Source: Candidatus Aminicenantota bacterium (GTDB lineage Bacteria > Acidobacteriota > Aminicenantia > Aminicenantales > UBA8522). From it: a DNA stretch of 56,533 bases. Positions 48,698-56,533 of this stretch are shown here, piece after piece (the first letter of the stretch is position 1; the number at the start of each line of letters is the position of its first letter). The position numbers and the translations under genes are program-made. The stretch spans positions 46,210 to 102,742 of the forward strand of contig JAFNEO010000038.1 of NCBI GenBank assembly GCA_017886205.1. The letters are read 5' to 3'. The notes beneath the pieces are model-generated. The model was given only the letters and a program-made list of their open reading frames with translations, ran no database searches and was not told the origin of the DNA.

Positions 48698-49870
48698 ATG
48701 GAACTCCTTAATAATCAAAGAGAAAAGAGCTCGTGGCCGACACTCCTGGCCCTCTCGCTCGCCGGCTGCCTGCTTTTCTCTCTTGTCTCCATTACGCTCA
48801 TGGAGAGCTTCCTGGGTTTGGCTTTCTTGTTCTGGCTCGTCGCCCTATTCCGGCGCGAGACCGAGCTTGCACTGCCTGGATTCTTCTGGCCTTTGCTTGT
48901 CTATGCGGTCCTGTCGATCATCGTCTGCTTCTTTTCGGTTAACCCGGCGGTCAGCTTCAAGGACGCCCGTGAGCTCCTCCTCTATCTTGTTGTCCCCATC
49001 ACCATGAGCGCGGTGCTGTCCCGGCGCGGCCGTTCCTGGACGACCTTCGCCCTCCTGGCTTCCGGCCTCCTGAGTTCACTCTATTCCCTCGGCTACTTTA
49101 TCTTCAAGTCCCAGCCCGGTGAGCGCATCCAGGGTTTCATGGGGCATTACATGACCCAGGCGGGCCTTCTCCTTCTCTTCATCTGCGCGGCCCTGAGCTT
49201 CCTTCTCTTTCTCAGAGATAGGACGAGATGGCTTTGGGGGATCGCCTTTATCATGGCCGCCGCCTCCCTCGCCCTGACCCTCACCCGGAGCGCCTGGATC
49301 GGGCTGGTCGTCGCCGGCGCCTTCATCCTCTTCCTCTACAGGCCCAAGGCTCTCCTCCTGGTCCCGGCCGTCATCGCCCTTTTCTTGCTCGCCAGTCCCC
49401 AGCCGATGAAACGCCGCGCCCTGAGCATCTTCAGCTTGCACAACTATGTCAATAAGCAAAGGATCGAATACCTCAAGGCGGGCTGGAAGATCATCCGGGA
49501 GTTTCCTCTTCACGGCACCGGCCCGGACACGGTGGACATGGTCTTCCAGAACCCAAAGTACGGCCTCTCCGAGGTCAGTCGCCAGAACGTCCACCTTCAC
49601 AACAACCTCATCCAGATCGCCGCCGAACGGGGAGTCCCCACCCTCTTGGCCTGGATTTCCTTCATCGTCTGGGCATTCTACTCCCTTCTCAAACGCCTAA
49701 GAAATAAAGGTTCTCCTGTTTTCCCCCATGCGGCCGCGGCCGCCGCCGCATTGCTGGCTCTCTTCACGGCCGGCCTCTTCGAATATAACTTCGCCGATTC
49801 GGAGATCGCCGTCCTCTTCCTCTATCTCATCAGCGTGCCTTTTGCCTTGCTAAAGAAGGCAGAGCAATGA
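48698..49870 (+). CDS. O-antigen ligase/polymerase family membrane protein
   Basis: Integral membrane protein, 390 residues, with about eleven membrane segments. The large periplasmic loop and the conserved HNNLIQIAAERGVPTLLAW block (histidine and glutamate typical of WaaL/Wzy_C proteins) are present, with LTRSAWIGLVVAGA upstream. It would join O-polysaccharide to lipid A core, or polymerise a glycan, on the periplasmic face. Its end overlaps the PHP gene (ATGA). Ligase or polymerase cannot be separated by eye. Confidence 0.85.
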   Translation: MELLNNQREKSSWPTLLALSLAGCLLFSLVSITLMESFLGLAFLFWLVALFRRETELALPGFFWPLLVYAVLSIIVCFFSVNPAVSFKDARELLLYLVVPITMSAVLSRRGRSWTTFALLASGLLSSLYSLGYFIFKSQPGERIQGFMGHYMTQAGLLLLFICAALSFLLFLRDRTRWLWGIAFIMAAASLALTLTRSAWIGLVVAGAFILFLYRPKALLLVPAVIALFLLASPQPMKRRALSIFSLHNYVNKQRIEYLKAGWKIIREFPLHGTGPDTVDMVFQNPKYGLSEVSRQNVHLHNNLIQIAAERGVPTLLAWISFIVWAFYSLLKRLRNKGSPVFPHAAAAAAALLALFTAGLFEYNFADSEIAVLFLYLISVPFALLKKAEQ

Positions 49871-51018
49871 AGACCAGGTCGTGGAAAAAACGCCTTTTCG
49901 CCGGCTCTATTTTTCTCCTTGGTTTGTATGTCCTCTGGTTCGGCTCGATTCTGCTCAGGCAGCGGGCCCGCAGGGAGATGCCGGCCGAAAAAAGGCCTTC
50001 TACTCATGAGATTCAAGGGGTCTATCACATTCACACCACCTTTTCGGACGGATGGAAGCCGCTGGAGAAGGTCGCAGCCGCAGCCTCCCGGCAGCATCTG
50101 GATTTCATCATCCTGACCGACCACGGCAACCCCAACCGGGCATCTCTGGCCAGCCAGGGATGGAAAGGGGATCTCCTCGTCCTTGCAGGAAGCGAACTCT
50201 CAGTGAGCCGGGGACACCTGGTCGCTTTGGATTTCCGACCGCCGGACGGAACATTCGCCCAAAACGCCGAGGAGGCGGTCCGGGAGGTCGCCGCTGAGGG
50301 CGGGTTTACGGTCATCGCCCATCCTTTCTCCAAGACCAGGTGGTCCTGGGGAGAGGTCGCCGGATACGCCGGGATCGAGATCGCCGATTCCGATTCCATG
50401 ATCAAGCGAAACTTCTTGCGAGCGATCCCCTATCTCCCCGCTCTTCTTCTCAGCCCACGGATTTTCCTGCTCAAAACGCTCAAGCGGCCTTCGCAGAGCC
50501 TCAGAAAGTGGGACGAGATGGGCGCGAAGCAGGCCGTTTATGGCTACTTCAGTGCCGATGCCCATCTGGCCTACGATACTCTCTTCTCCTGCTTCAGGCT
50601 TCACGTGTTCCTCGGAGAGCCTTTGGCCGGGGAGTTCGAGCAGGCCAGAGCTCAGGTCTTCAACTCGCTCCGCCGGGGAGCTTTTTATTGCGCGGTCGAT
50701 TCCGCCCGTCCGGCCGGTGGGTTCACCTTTTGGGCGGAGAGCCGAGGGAGCCGTTTCCCCATGGGGAGCGCCGTTCCCCTCGCTTCGTCACCACGAGTGC
50801 AGCTTCGGGCCGAGGCGGCCTTTCCCTTTGCGGTTCAAACTCGCCTCCTCCGGGACGGAGAAGTCGTGCTGCGCTCGGAAGGACCGGCAATCTCATTCCC
50901 CTCAGAGGGGCCCGGCGCGTATCGGATAGAGATTTATCTCCTGGGACGATCCCCTCTTGCCCGGGATTTTCCCTGGATCATTTCCAATCCCATTTATATT
51001 AGAGAGGATGGACCGTGA
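49867..51018 (+). CDS. Membrane-anchored PHP-domain phosphoesterase-like protein
   Basis: Protein of 383 residues. A single N-terminal membrane segment (about 8-28) precedes a PHP metal-dependent domain: VYHIHTTFSDGWKPL, FIILTDHGNPN and a VIAHPFSK segment supply histidine and aspartate ligands. A C-terminal beta-rich part (about 270-383) is unassigned. It resembles CehA/McbA-type PHP proteins. It overlaps the genes on both sides, between an O-antigen ligase and a heptose kinase, so removal of a phosphate or lipid carrier product at the membrane surface is possible; this is inference. Confidence 0.8.
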   Translation: MKTRSWKKRLFAGSIFLLGLYVLWFGSILLRQRARREMPAEKRPSTHEIQGVYHIHTTFSDGWKPLEKVAAAASRQHLDFIILTDHGNPNRASLASQGWKGDLLVLAGSELSVSRGHLVALDFRPPDGTFAQNAEEAVREVAAEGGFTVIAHPFSKTRWSWGEVAGYAGIEIADSDSMIKRNFLRAIPYLPALLLSPRIFLLKTLKRPSQSLRKWDEMGAKQAVYGYFSADAHLAYDTLFSCFRLHVFLGEPLAGEFEQARAQVFNSLRRGAFYCAVDSARPAGGFTFWAESRGSRFPMGSAVPLASSPRVQLRAEAAFPFAVQTRLLRDGEVVLRSEGPAISFPSEGPGAYRIEIYLLGRSPLARDFPWIISNPIYIREDGP

Positions 51019-51992
51019 AAACTCCGACTTTTGATCCCGAAAAGATCGCCCGCCTGATCCGCAAGTTCAGGACCAGGAGAGTTCTCGTCCTGGGGGACCT
51101 GATGCTCGACCGGTACATCTGGGGCGTGGTCTCCCGGATATCCCCGGAGGCTCCCGTCCCGGTGGTGGAAGTCAAGAAAGACTCCCTCTGCCTCGGCGGG
51201 GCGGGCAACGTCGCCCAGAACCTAAGCAGCCTCGGTGCCAAGCCCTTTCTTACCGGTGTCGTCGGGGACGATCCGGAGGGACGCTGGGTCCGGGATAACG
51301 CTGCCGACAGCCGGGGCGTCTTCGTCGACAAATCGCGCCCGACAACGGTCAAGACCAGGATCATCGCTCACCAACAGCAGGTTGTGCGCGTGGACTTCGA
51401 ACAGAAGGGCACCCTGTCGGCCGAACTCGAGGACAAGATCTTGGGCTTCATCCAGAGCGAAAAATACGACGGCCTTCTCGTCTCCGACTACAACAAGGGC
51501 ATCGTCAATCCCTCCCTCATGGCCAAGGCGCTTCCCCTGGCCAAGGAGAGACGAATCCCGGTCTTTGTCGACCCCAAAGTCCCCCATTTCCGCCTCTACT
51601 CCCCCATCACCCTGATCACTCCCAATCATGTCGAGGCGGAGAAGATCGTCGGCCACGGATGCTATACCGATGCCGAGGTCGAGAGGGCGGGCGCAGAGAT
51701 TCTTTCCCTGATCTCGAGCCGCTATCTGATCATCAAGCGTGGAGAGCAGGGCATGGCGGTCTTCGAACAGGGAAAGCGGCCCCTCCACATCCCGACGGTG
51801 GCCCGGGAGGTTTTTGATGTTACCGGGGCCGGCGACACCGTCATCGCCGCCGCCACCCTGGCCCTCCTCGCCGGCGCCACGATCGGGGAGGCCGCCCGGA
51901 TTGCCAACGCCGCAGCCGGGATCGTCGTGGGGAAGATCGGAACCGCCACCGTAACGCCTGAAGAACTCAAGACGGCATTGGCGGAAAGTTGA
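51015..51992 (+). CDS. D-glycero-beta-D-manno-heptose-7-phosphate kinase (PfkB family, RfaE1/HldE N-domain)
   Basis: Phosphorylates heptose 7-phosphate at C1 on the way to ADP-heptose, 325 residues. VLGDLMLDRYIWGVVSRISPE and EAPVPVVEV at the N-terminus, LCLGGAGNVAQNL, DYNKGIVNP, TPNHVEAEKI and the catalytic DVTGAGDTVIAA are all present. It is the kinase domain alone; the adenylyltransferase half of HldE is absent. It overlaps the PHP gene by 4 bases and supplies the donor pathway for the heptosyltransferase at 47601. Confidence 0.9.
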   Translation: MKTPTFDPEKIARLIRKFRTRRVLVLGDLMLDRYIWGVVSRISPEAPVPVVEVKKDSLCLGGAGNVAQNLSSLGAKPFLTGVVGDDPEGRWVRDNAADSRGVFVDKSRPTTVKTRIIAHQQQVVRVDFEQKGTLSAELEDKILGFIQSEKYDGLLVSDYNKGIVNPSLMAKALPLAKERRIPVFVDPKVPHFRLYSPITLITPNHVEAEKIVGHGCYTDAEVERAGAEILSLISSRYLIIKRGEQGMAVFEQGKRPLHIPTVAREVFDVTGAGDTVIAAATLALLAGATIGEAARIANAAAGIVVGKIGTATVTPEELKTALAES

Positions 51993-52007
51993 GATAAGCA
52001 TTATAAT
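51978..52007 (+). promoter_or_regulatory. Possible purF promoter giving a nearly leaderless message
   Basis: TTGGCG (51978-51983), 18 bases, then a perfect TATAAT (52002-52007). The start would fall near 52014, two bases before the ATG at 52016, and no spaced ribosome-binding site exists there. Confidence 0.45.
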
Positions 52008-52015
52008 AAAAAGAG

Positions 52016-53485
52016 ATGTGCGGCGTCATCGGCCTGTTCGGTAACGCGGATATCATTCGCGATATCTACCAGGGCCTGCTGTCCATCCAGCACAGGGGCC
52101 AGGACTCCGCCGGCATCATCACCTACAGCGGCCGCTTCCACACGAAAAAGGGGAACGGCCTCGTCCAGGATATCTTCACACCGGAAAACCTCGAGCGCTT
52201 GAAGGGGCCGATTGGGATCGGGCATACCCGTTATCCGACCATCGGCGGCGGCCCGGGCGACGACGCCCAGCCCTTCCTGGTGAACTCGCCTTTCGGCATC
52301 GTGATGGCTCACAACGGCAACGTCATCAACTACCGGCAGCTCAAGAAGGACCTCTTCGAAAAATACCACCGCCTGCTCAACTCCGACAACGATGTCGAGG
52401 CTGTCCTCAACGTCTTCGCCGAGGAGCTGGCCGCCCAGCGGACCAAGCGGCTTACGCCCCAGAACGTCTACAAAGCGGTCGAGGGCGTCTACAAGCAGGT
52501 CAAAGGCAGCTACTCGGTCATCGCCTATGTCGCCGAGCAGGGGATGGTTGCCTTCCGCGACCCCTATGGGATCAAACCCCTGGTCTACGGGATCCGCCGC
52601 GACGGCCTGATTCCCTCCTACGCCTTTGCCTCCGAGAGCGTGGCCTTGAACATCATGGGCTTCTCCGAGATCCGGAATGTCGAGGCGGGCGAGGCCATCT
52701 ACCTCGACCAGGGCCGGACGCTCCACCGCCGCCGGGTCGCCCACTGCCCCCACTCGCCCTGTCTCTTCGAATGGGTTTATTTCGCACGGCCGGATTCCTT
52801 CATCGACAACGTCAACGTCTATCTCTGCCGGGTCGAGCTCGGTAGGCTCCTGGCAGAGGAGGTTCGTAAACAGGACCTCAAGATCGATGTCGTCGTCCCG
52901 GTGCCGGATTCGGCCCGCGACGCCGCCATCGAGATCGCCCGCGGCCTCAACCTCAAGTACCGGGAAGCGCTGGTCAAGAACCGCTACATCGGCCGCACCT
53001 TCATCATGCCGGCCGAGGAGAAGCGCCGGAGTTCGGTGCGCATGAAGCTCAACCCCATCGCCTCGGAGTTCAAGGGCAAGAACGTCCTGCTCGTGGACGA
53101 CAGCATCGTCCGCGGCAACACGTCGCGGGCCATCGTCGAGCTGGTCCGGGAGTGCGGCGCCAAGAAGGTCTATTTTGCGATCTATTCGCCGCCCCTGCGG
53201 TATCCCTGCGTCTACGGGATCGACATGCAGACGCGGACGGAGTTTGTCGCCCGCAACGCCGATGCCGGCCAAGTCGCCAAAAAGATCGGCGCCGATAAGG
53301 TCATCTACCAGACGCTGGAGAACTTGAAAGCGGCCGTCCGTACTGGAAATCCCAAGCTCACCCATTTTTGTGCGGCCTGCTTCGACGGCATCTACCCGAC
53401 GGGCGACGTAACCCCGGAGATCCTCAAGGAGATCGAGGAGGAGAGGCACGACGCCCAGGGCAGGCAGATGGAACTCAATATCTAG
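52016..53485 (+). CDS. purF: Amidophosphoribosyltransferase PurF
   Basis: First step of purine synthesis: PRPP and glutamine to phosphoribosylamine, 489 residues. The N-terminal nucleophile is C2 directly after Met (MCGVIGLFG), so there is no long propeptide. IQHRGQDSAGI and MAHNGNVINY belong to the glutaminase, and the PRPP motif VLLVDDSIVRGNTSRAIVEL to the transferase. HFCAACFDGIYPTGD and a CPHSPCLFEW segment offer cysteines that could bind a [4Fe-4S] cluster as in Bacillus-type enzymes. It ends 4 bases inside the convergent dehydratase/epimerase gene. Confidence 0.96.
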   Translation: MCGVIGLFGNADIIRDIYQGLLSIQHRGQDSAGIITYSGRFHTKKGNGLVQDIFTPENLERLKGPIGIGHTRYPTIGGGPGDDAQPFLVNSPFGIVMAHNGNVINYRQLKKDLFEKYHRLLNSDNDVEAVLNVFAEELAAQRTKRLTPQNVYKAVEGVYKQVKGSYSVIAYVAEQGMVAFRDPYGIKPLVYGIRRDGLIPSYAFASESVALNIMGFSEIRNVEAGEAIYLDQGRTLHRRRVAHCPHSPCLFEWVYFARPDSFIDNVNVYLCRVELGRLLAEEVRKQDLKIDVVVPVPDSARDAAIEIARGLNLKYREALVKNRYIGRTFIMPAEEKRRSSVRMKLNPIASEFKGKNVLLVDDSIVRGNTSRAIVELVRECGAKKVYFAIYSPPLRYPCVYGIDMQTRTEFVARNADAGQVAKKIGADKVIYQTLENLKAAVRTGNPKLTHFCAACFDGIYPTGDVTPEILKEIEEERHDAQGRQMELNI

Positions 53486-54435
53486 GGGCGGACGCGCCAG
53501 TAGTCGAGGAGCTCGGCCAGCGTCGTCTCGAGCGGTACCTGCGGCTCCCAACCCGTTTCCGCTTTGATCTTGCGGTTATCGCCGACGAGATAGGGTATGT
53601 CCACTTTCCTCAGCTTTTCCGGATCCTGCTCGACTCGCACGTCCTTCGACGCAGAAGAAATGAGGATTTCCAGGATCTCGCGCAGGGCGACACCCCGGCC
53701 GCGGCAGACGTTATAGACCTCCCCTTTCCTCCCTTTCTGAGCAAGCAGGATATAGGCGCGGACGGTGTCGCGGACATCCGTGAAGTCTCGCTGCGCCTCT
53801 AGGTTGCCGACCCGGATGACCGGTTCCTGGCTGCCGCGCTCGATCTGGATGACCTGCCGCGCCCAGTCCGAGCAGACGAAGTCGGAACTCTGCCCCGGGC
53901 CGGTATGAGGGAAGGGCCGGACGATGACGATGTCCAGGCCTTCCCAGCGGCTGTAAAATCCAGCCATGAGCTCGCCGTTGAACTTGGTCAAAGCGTAGGG
54001 GCTGGCCAGGTGGAAGGGGTCATCCTCGGCAAAGGCCTTGGGCGCGGTCCCCTTATTCCCGGGAGAGAAGCCATAGATGTCGGAAGAGCTGACAAAGAGA
54101 ACCCGGGCCCCGGGCGCGAACTTTTTGAGGGCTTCGAAGAGATGGAAAGTCCCTATGACGTTCGTCTCCAGGGTTTCCTTTTTTCTCGCCCAGGAGTAGC
54201 GGACGTTGGAGACGGCCGCCAGATGAAAGACCCACTGCGGCTGGGCCTGCCTGACGGCTTCGAAGACGTCCCGCTCGGAGCGCAGGTCGAGGTGGAGGAT
54301 GTTCATCTCGTCCGGATGGGGAGGTTGGGGATAAGCGGTGCCATAGACGATGTTCTCCAAGGGGGGCAGTGAGGCCATCAGGTGCCGCCCGGCGAACCCG
54401 GTGGCACCGGTGATGAAAACCCGCCTCTTGATCAT
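53482..54435 (-). CDS. NAD-dependent epimerase/dehydratase or reductase (GDP-sugar type)
   Basis: Extended short-chain dehydrogenase, 317 residues. Nucleotide motif FITGATGFAGRHL, a catalytic SSSDIYG serine and YALTKFNGE tyrosine/lysine pair, and a FNDVR-like block (AQRDFTDVRDTVRAYI) shared with the next gene. It resembles GDP-4-keto-6-deoxymannose reductases (Rmd type), which act directly after GDP-mannose dehydratase, the gene just upstream. ATG 54435 is 4 bases after that gene's stop. Rmd is the likely role; other GDP-sugar epimerases are possible. Confidence 0.8.
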   Translation of the reverse strand: MIKRRVFITGATGFAGRHLMASLPPLENIVYGTAYPQPPHPDEMNILHLDLRSERDVFEAVRQAQPQWVFHLAAVSNVRYSWARKKETLETNVIGTFHLFEALKKFAPGARVLFVSSSDIYGFSPGNKGTAPKAFAEDDPFHLASPYALTKFNGELMAGFYSRWEGLDIVIVRPFPHTGPGQSSDFVCSDWARQVIQIERGSQEPVIRVGNLEAQRDFTDVRDTVRAYILLAQKGRKGEVYNVCRGRGVALREILEILISSASKDVRVEQDPEKLRKVDIPYLVGDNRKIKAETGWEPQVPLETTLAELLDYWRVRP

Positions 54436-54439
54436 CTTT

Positions 54440-55396
54440 TCAAGTTCGTTCCCGCCAGTAGTTAAGCAAGTCGCTAAGCGTTTGCTGGAACGGGATGCGC
54501 GGCCTCCATCCGGTCCGGCCGATGAACTTCGAGGAATCGGCGAGCAAGATGGGGACGTCCGAGGGCCGGAGCCTCTTGGGGTCCACCTCCACCCGGACTT
54601 TAACCTTGCTCAACGAGAGGAGGGTATCCAAGACCTCACGGATGGGGCGGGCAACGCCCGAGCCGATGTTGTAGACTTCGCCGGGCTCTCCTTTCTCCAG
54701 GCTCAGCCAGTAGGCGTCGACGATGTCACGGACGTCGTTGAAATCGCGCTGAGCCTCGAGGTTGCCGACGTAGATGGCCGCCTCTTTTTTGCCCTTCTCG
54801 ATCTCGGCGATCTGCTTGGCGAAGGAGGAAGTGACGAAGACCTCTCCGCGCCGCGGACCGGTGTGGTTAAACCCGCGGGTCCGGACGACGGGAAGACCGT
54901 AGCTCTGGAAGTACTGATAGCCCAGGAGGTCCTGGGCCACCTTGCTTACCGCGTAGGGGCTCAGGGGGCGGAGCGGGTTGGTCTCCTTCATCGGGATCTC
55001 GTCGGGAAAGACCCGGCCGTACTCCTCGCTCGAACCGGCCACCTGGATAAGGGGAGACTGCTTGAGGCTGAGGAGGGCCTCGAACAGGTTGATCTCTCCG
55101 GTGGCGTTGATGGCGAAGGTCTCGGCTGGGCATTTCCAGGAGGTCGGGACAAAGCTCTGGGCGGCCAGATGGAAGATGCGGTCCGGCCTGACATGAGCCA
55201 GGCAGCCCTGGAGCGAGACCATGTCCTTGAGGTCGGCCTCGCAGAGCTCGACCTTGTCCCGGATGGTCAGGATATTCTCCATCCGGCTCCGCCAACGGAC
55301 GATCCCAAAGATTTCGACGTCGGGGTGCCGGGCCAGGATGTATTCGGCCAGGTGGCTCCCGGCAAAGCCGGTGATTCCGGTGATCAGAACCCTCAT
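54440..55396 (-). CDS. GDP-mannose 4,6-dehydratase family protein
   Basis: Converts GDP-mannose to GDP-4-keto-6-deoxymannose, 318 residues, slightly shorter than E. coli Gmd. Motifs: LITGITGFAGSHLAEYIL, the SSEEYGRV serine region, YAVSKVAQD with the catalytic tyrosine/lysine, RGFNHTGPRRGEVFV and AQRDFNDVRDIVDAYW. ATG 55396 follows GGAGGACGA; the longer frame has no family sequence. With the Rmd-like gene it would make GDP-deoxyhexose such as rhamnose for surface polysaccharide. Confidence 0.88.
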   Translation of the reverse strand: MRVLITGITGFAGSHLAEYILARHPDVEIFGIVRWRSRMENILTIRDKVELCEADLKDMVSLQGCLAHVRPDRIFHLAAQSFVPTSWKCPAETFAINATGEINLFEALLSLKQSPLIQVAGSSEEYGRVFPDEIPMKETNPLRPLSPYAVSKVAQDLLGYQYFQSYGLPVVRTRGFNHTGPRRGEVFVTSSFAKQIAEIEKGKKEAAIYVGNLEAQRDFNDVRDIVDAYWLSLEKGEPGEVYNIGSGVARPIREVLDTLLSLSKVKVRVEVDPKRLRPSDVPILLADSSKFIGRTGWRPRIPFQQTLSDLLNYWRERT

Positions 55397-55412
55397 TCGT
55401 CCTCCATCTATC

Positions 55413-56450
55413 TTATTTCTTGTTACCATAATAGGTGTTGTAAAAAGCCTGGAAGTCGGGGCTGCGGTCTTTGATTTTGCGCCACCAGGCCTCGTGAGCG
55501 CGATACCAGCGGACGGTGGAAGCGAGCGCCTGATCGAACTTTGCCTCGGGCTTCCAGCCGAGGGCATGGACCTTGGTGCAGTCGAGAGCATAGCGGCGGT
55601 CGTGGCCGAGGCGGTCGGGCACGAACTTGATCAGGCCGCGGGGCTTGTCCAGGAGGTCGCAGATTTTCTCCGCCACGTCGATGTTGCGGACCTCGTTTCC
55701 GGCGCCGATATTGTAGACCTCTCCGATTTTGCCCCGGCCCATCAGGAATTCCACCGCCCGGCAGCAGTCCTCGACATACAGCCAGTCGCGGACATTGGTC
55801 CCTTTGCCGTAAAGAGGAAGGGGCTGGCCTTCGATAGCATGGGTGGCAAACAGGGGGATGAACTTCTCGGGGTATTGATAGGGCCCGAAGTTGTTGCTCG
55901 GCCGGAGGATGATGACCGGAAGGCCGTAGGTGACGTGGTAGGCATAGGCCAGACGATCCGCGCCCGCTTTGCTGGCGGAGTAGGGCGATGACGGATGGAG
56001 CGGGTCGTCTTCTTTAAAAAATCCATCTTCGCGGCTGCCGTAGACCTCATCGGTGGAGACGTGGAGGAAGAATTCGACCTGGGGCGCCGCCTTCAGGGAA
56101 TCGAGGAGGACGAAACTCCCGTACACATCGGTCAGGACAAATTCGCCGGCGTCGAGGATGGAGCGGTCCACGTGGGTCTCAGCGGCGAAATGGACGACGC
56201 CCTGAACCCGTTCATAGAGGCCGCGCACGACCTCCCTGTCCCGGATGTCGCCGCGGACGAACTCGTAGCGCGCATCGCCCTCCACGTCCTTGAGGTTGTC
56301 GAGGTTCCCGGCATAGGTCAGCTTATCAAGGTTGATGAGGCGGACTCCCGGATATTTCCGGAGAAGGTAATGGATGAAATTGCTGCCGATGAACCCGGCC
56401 CCGCCAGTGATGAGAAGCGTCTTGCCGTCGATCTGTCTTTCTATGGTCAT
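55413..56450 (-). CDS. rfbB: dTDP-glucose 4,6-dehydratase
   Basis: Makes dTDP-4-keto-6-deoxyglucose, 345 residues, normal length. LITGGAGFIGSNFIHYLL binds NAD, HFAAETHVDRSI and STDEVYGSREDG supply the active-site threonine/aspartate/glutamate region, YSASKAGADRL has the tyrosine and lysine, and RPSNNFGPYQYPEKFIPL is a family block. ATG 56450 follows GAGGGAGCG. It lies 16 bases upstream of the Gmd-type gene. No rfbA, rfbC or rfbD gene is in the window. Confidence 0.94.
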   Translation of the reverse strand: MTIERQIDGKTLLITGGAGFIGSNFIHYLLRKYPGVRLINLDKLTYAGNLDNLKDVEGDARYEFVRGDIRDREVVRGLYERVQGVVHFAAETHVDRSILDAGEFVLTDVYGSFVLLDSLKAAPQVEFFLHVSTDEVYGSREDGFFKEDDPLHPSSPYSASKAGADRLAYAYHVTYGLPVIILRPSNNFGPYQYPEKFIPLFATHAIEGQPLPLYGKGTNVRDWLYVEDCCRAVEFLMGRGKIGEVYNIGAGNEVRNIDVAEKICDLLDKPRGLIKFVPDRLGHDRRYALDCTKVHALGWKPEAKFDQALASTVRWYRAHEAWWRKIKDRSPDFQAFYNTYYGNKK

Positions 56451-56485
56451 CGCTCCCTCAACTTGATTGCTTCGCTCGCGGTGAT

Positions 56486-56504
56486 TAGGTAATAGGATTA
56501 CCTA
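56486..56504. promoter_or_regulatory. Perfect dyad upstream of rfbB
   Basis: TAGGTAAT-AGG-ATTACCTA lies 36 bases upstream of the rfbB start codon, at the edge of the window. It could be an operator; no clear promoter boxes frame it in the bases available. Confidence 0.35.
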
Positions 56505-56533
56505 GAAAATCCCCCCTCTCCTCTATCCTCTGT

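Noticed and set aside
1..56533. CRISPR arrays, tRNA or rRNA genes, integrase-flanked islands
   Set aside because: No regularly spaced repeats, tRNA-like cloverleaf segments or rRNA-like stretches were noticed. The only tyrosine recombinase gene sits in the housekeeping dprA-topA-xerC order, so it does not mark a mobile island.

Overview
The window reads as chromosome of a GC-rich, Gram-negative, anaerobic bacterium. Outer-membrane and lipopolysaccharide genes (heptosyltransferase, LPS-type kinase, O-antigen ligase, heptose-7-phosphate kinase, a beta-barrel protein) show a diderm envelope. Two group 3 [NiFe]-hydrogenases and a large NAD-type glutamate dehydrogenase suggest fermentative use of amino acids. 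The gene mix resembles Acidobacteriota/Aminicenantia-like lineages, but no marker here fixes the phylum. No tRNA, rRNA, CRISPR array or intact insertion sequence was seen.

Region 1 (1-13.2 kb) is a hydrogenase island on the + strand. It holds the 3' end of one group 3 hydrogenase large subunit, a sensor kinase with an NtrC-type sigma-54 activator, a four-gene group 3b (sulfhydrogenase-type) operon in the order beta, gamma, delta, alpha, and a second operon of three receiver proteins, a maturation protease, HypB and HypA. The alpha subunit carries its own maturation protease as a C-terminal domain. Both operons have a good -24/-12 promoter, and each has the same 16-bp sequence about 110-130 bp upstream, so they look like one sigma-54 regulon driven by the local NtrC protein.

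Region 2 (13.2-21.5 kb) has a trans-sulfuration PLP enzyme and a 958-residue glutamate dehydrogenase read from divergent promoters, then a minus-strand pst-type phosphate uptake operon (pstS-C-A-B) led by an Rrf2 regulator.

Region 3 (21.5-27.5 kb) is a signalling operon: a sensor kinase paralogous to the one in region 1, a receiver fused to a lipoyl-lysine-less GcvH-like domain, and a 1036-residue HEAT / P-loop / beta-propeller protein of unknown function. This, with the hydrogenase-protease fusion, is the least familiar part of the window.

Region 4 (27.6-43.4 kb) is mainly housekeeping: an S9 peptidase, a methyltransferase, a UbiA prenyltransferase, MgtC, RdgB, ComEA, the dprA-topA-xer operon, a double universal stress protein, a NupC transporter, YggU- and YggT-type proteins, a DUF1573 protein, a MITE-like inverted repeat and a beta-barrel protein.

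Region 5 (43.4-56.5 kb) is a cell-surface glycan region: two methyltransferase/glycosidase-like genes, an LPS-type kinase, two glycosyltransferases, an O-antigen ligase, a PHP-domain protein, heptose-7-phosphate kinase, purF, and three nucleotide-sugar dehydratase/epimerase genes. Start codons were moved from the longest frame wherever a ribosome-binding site, an overlap or the family's usual N-terminus supported a shorter gene; these choices are stated per entry.
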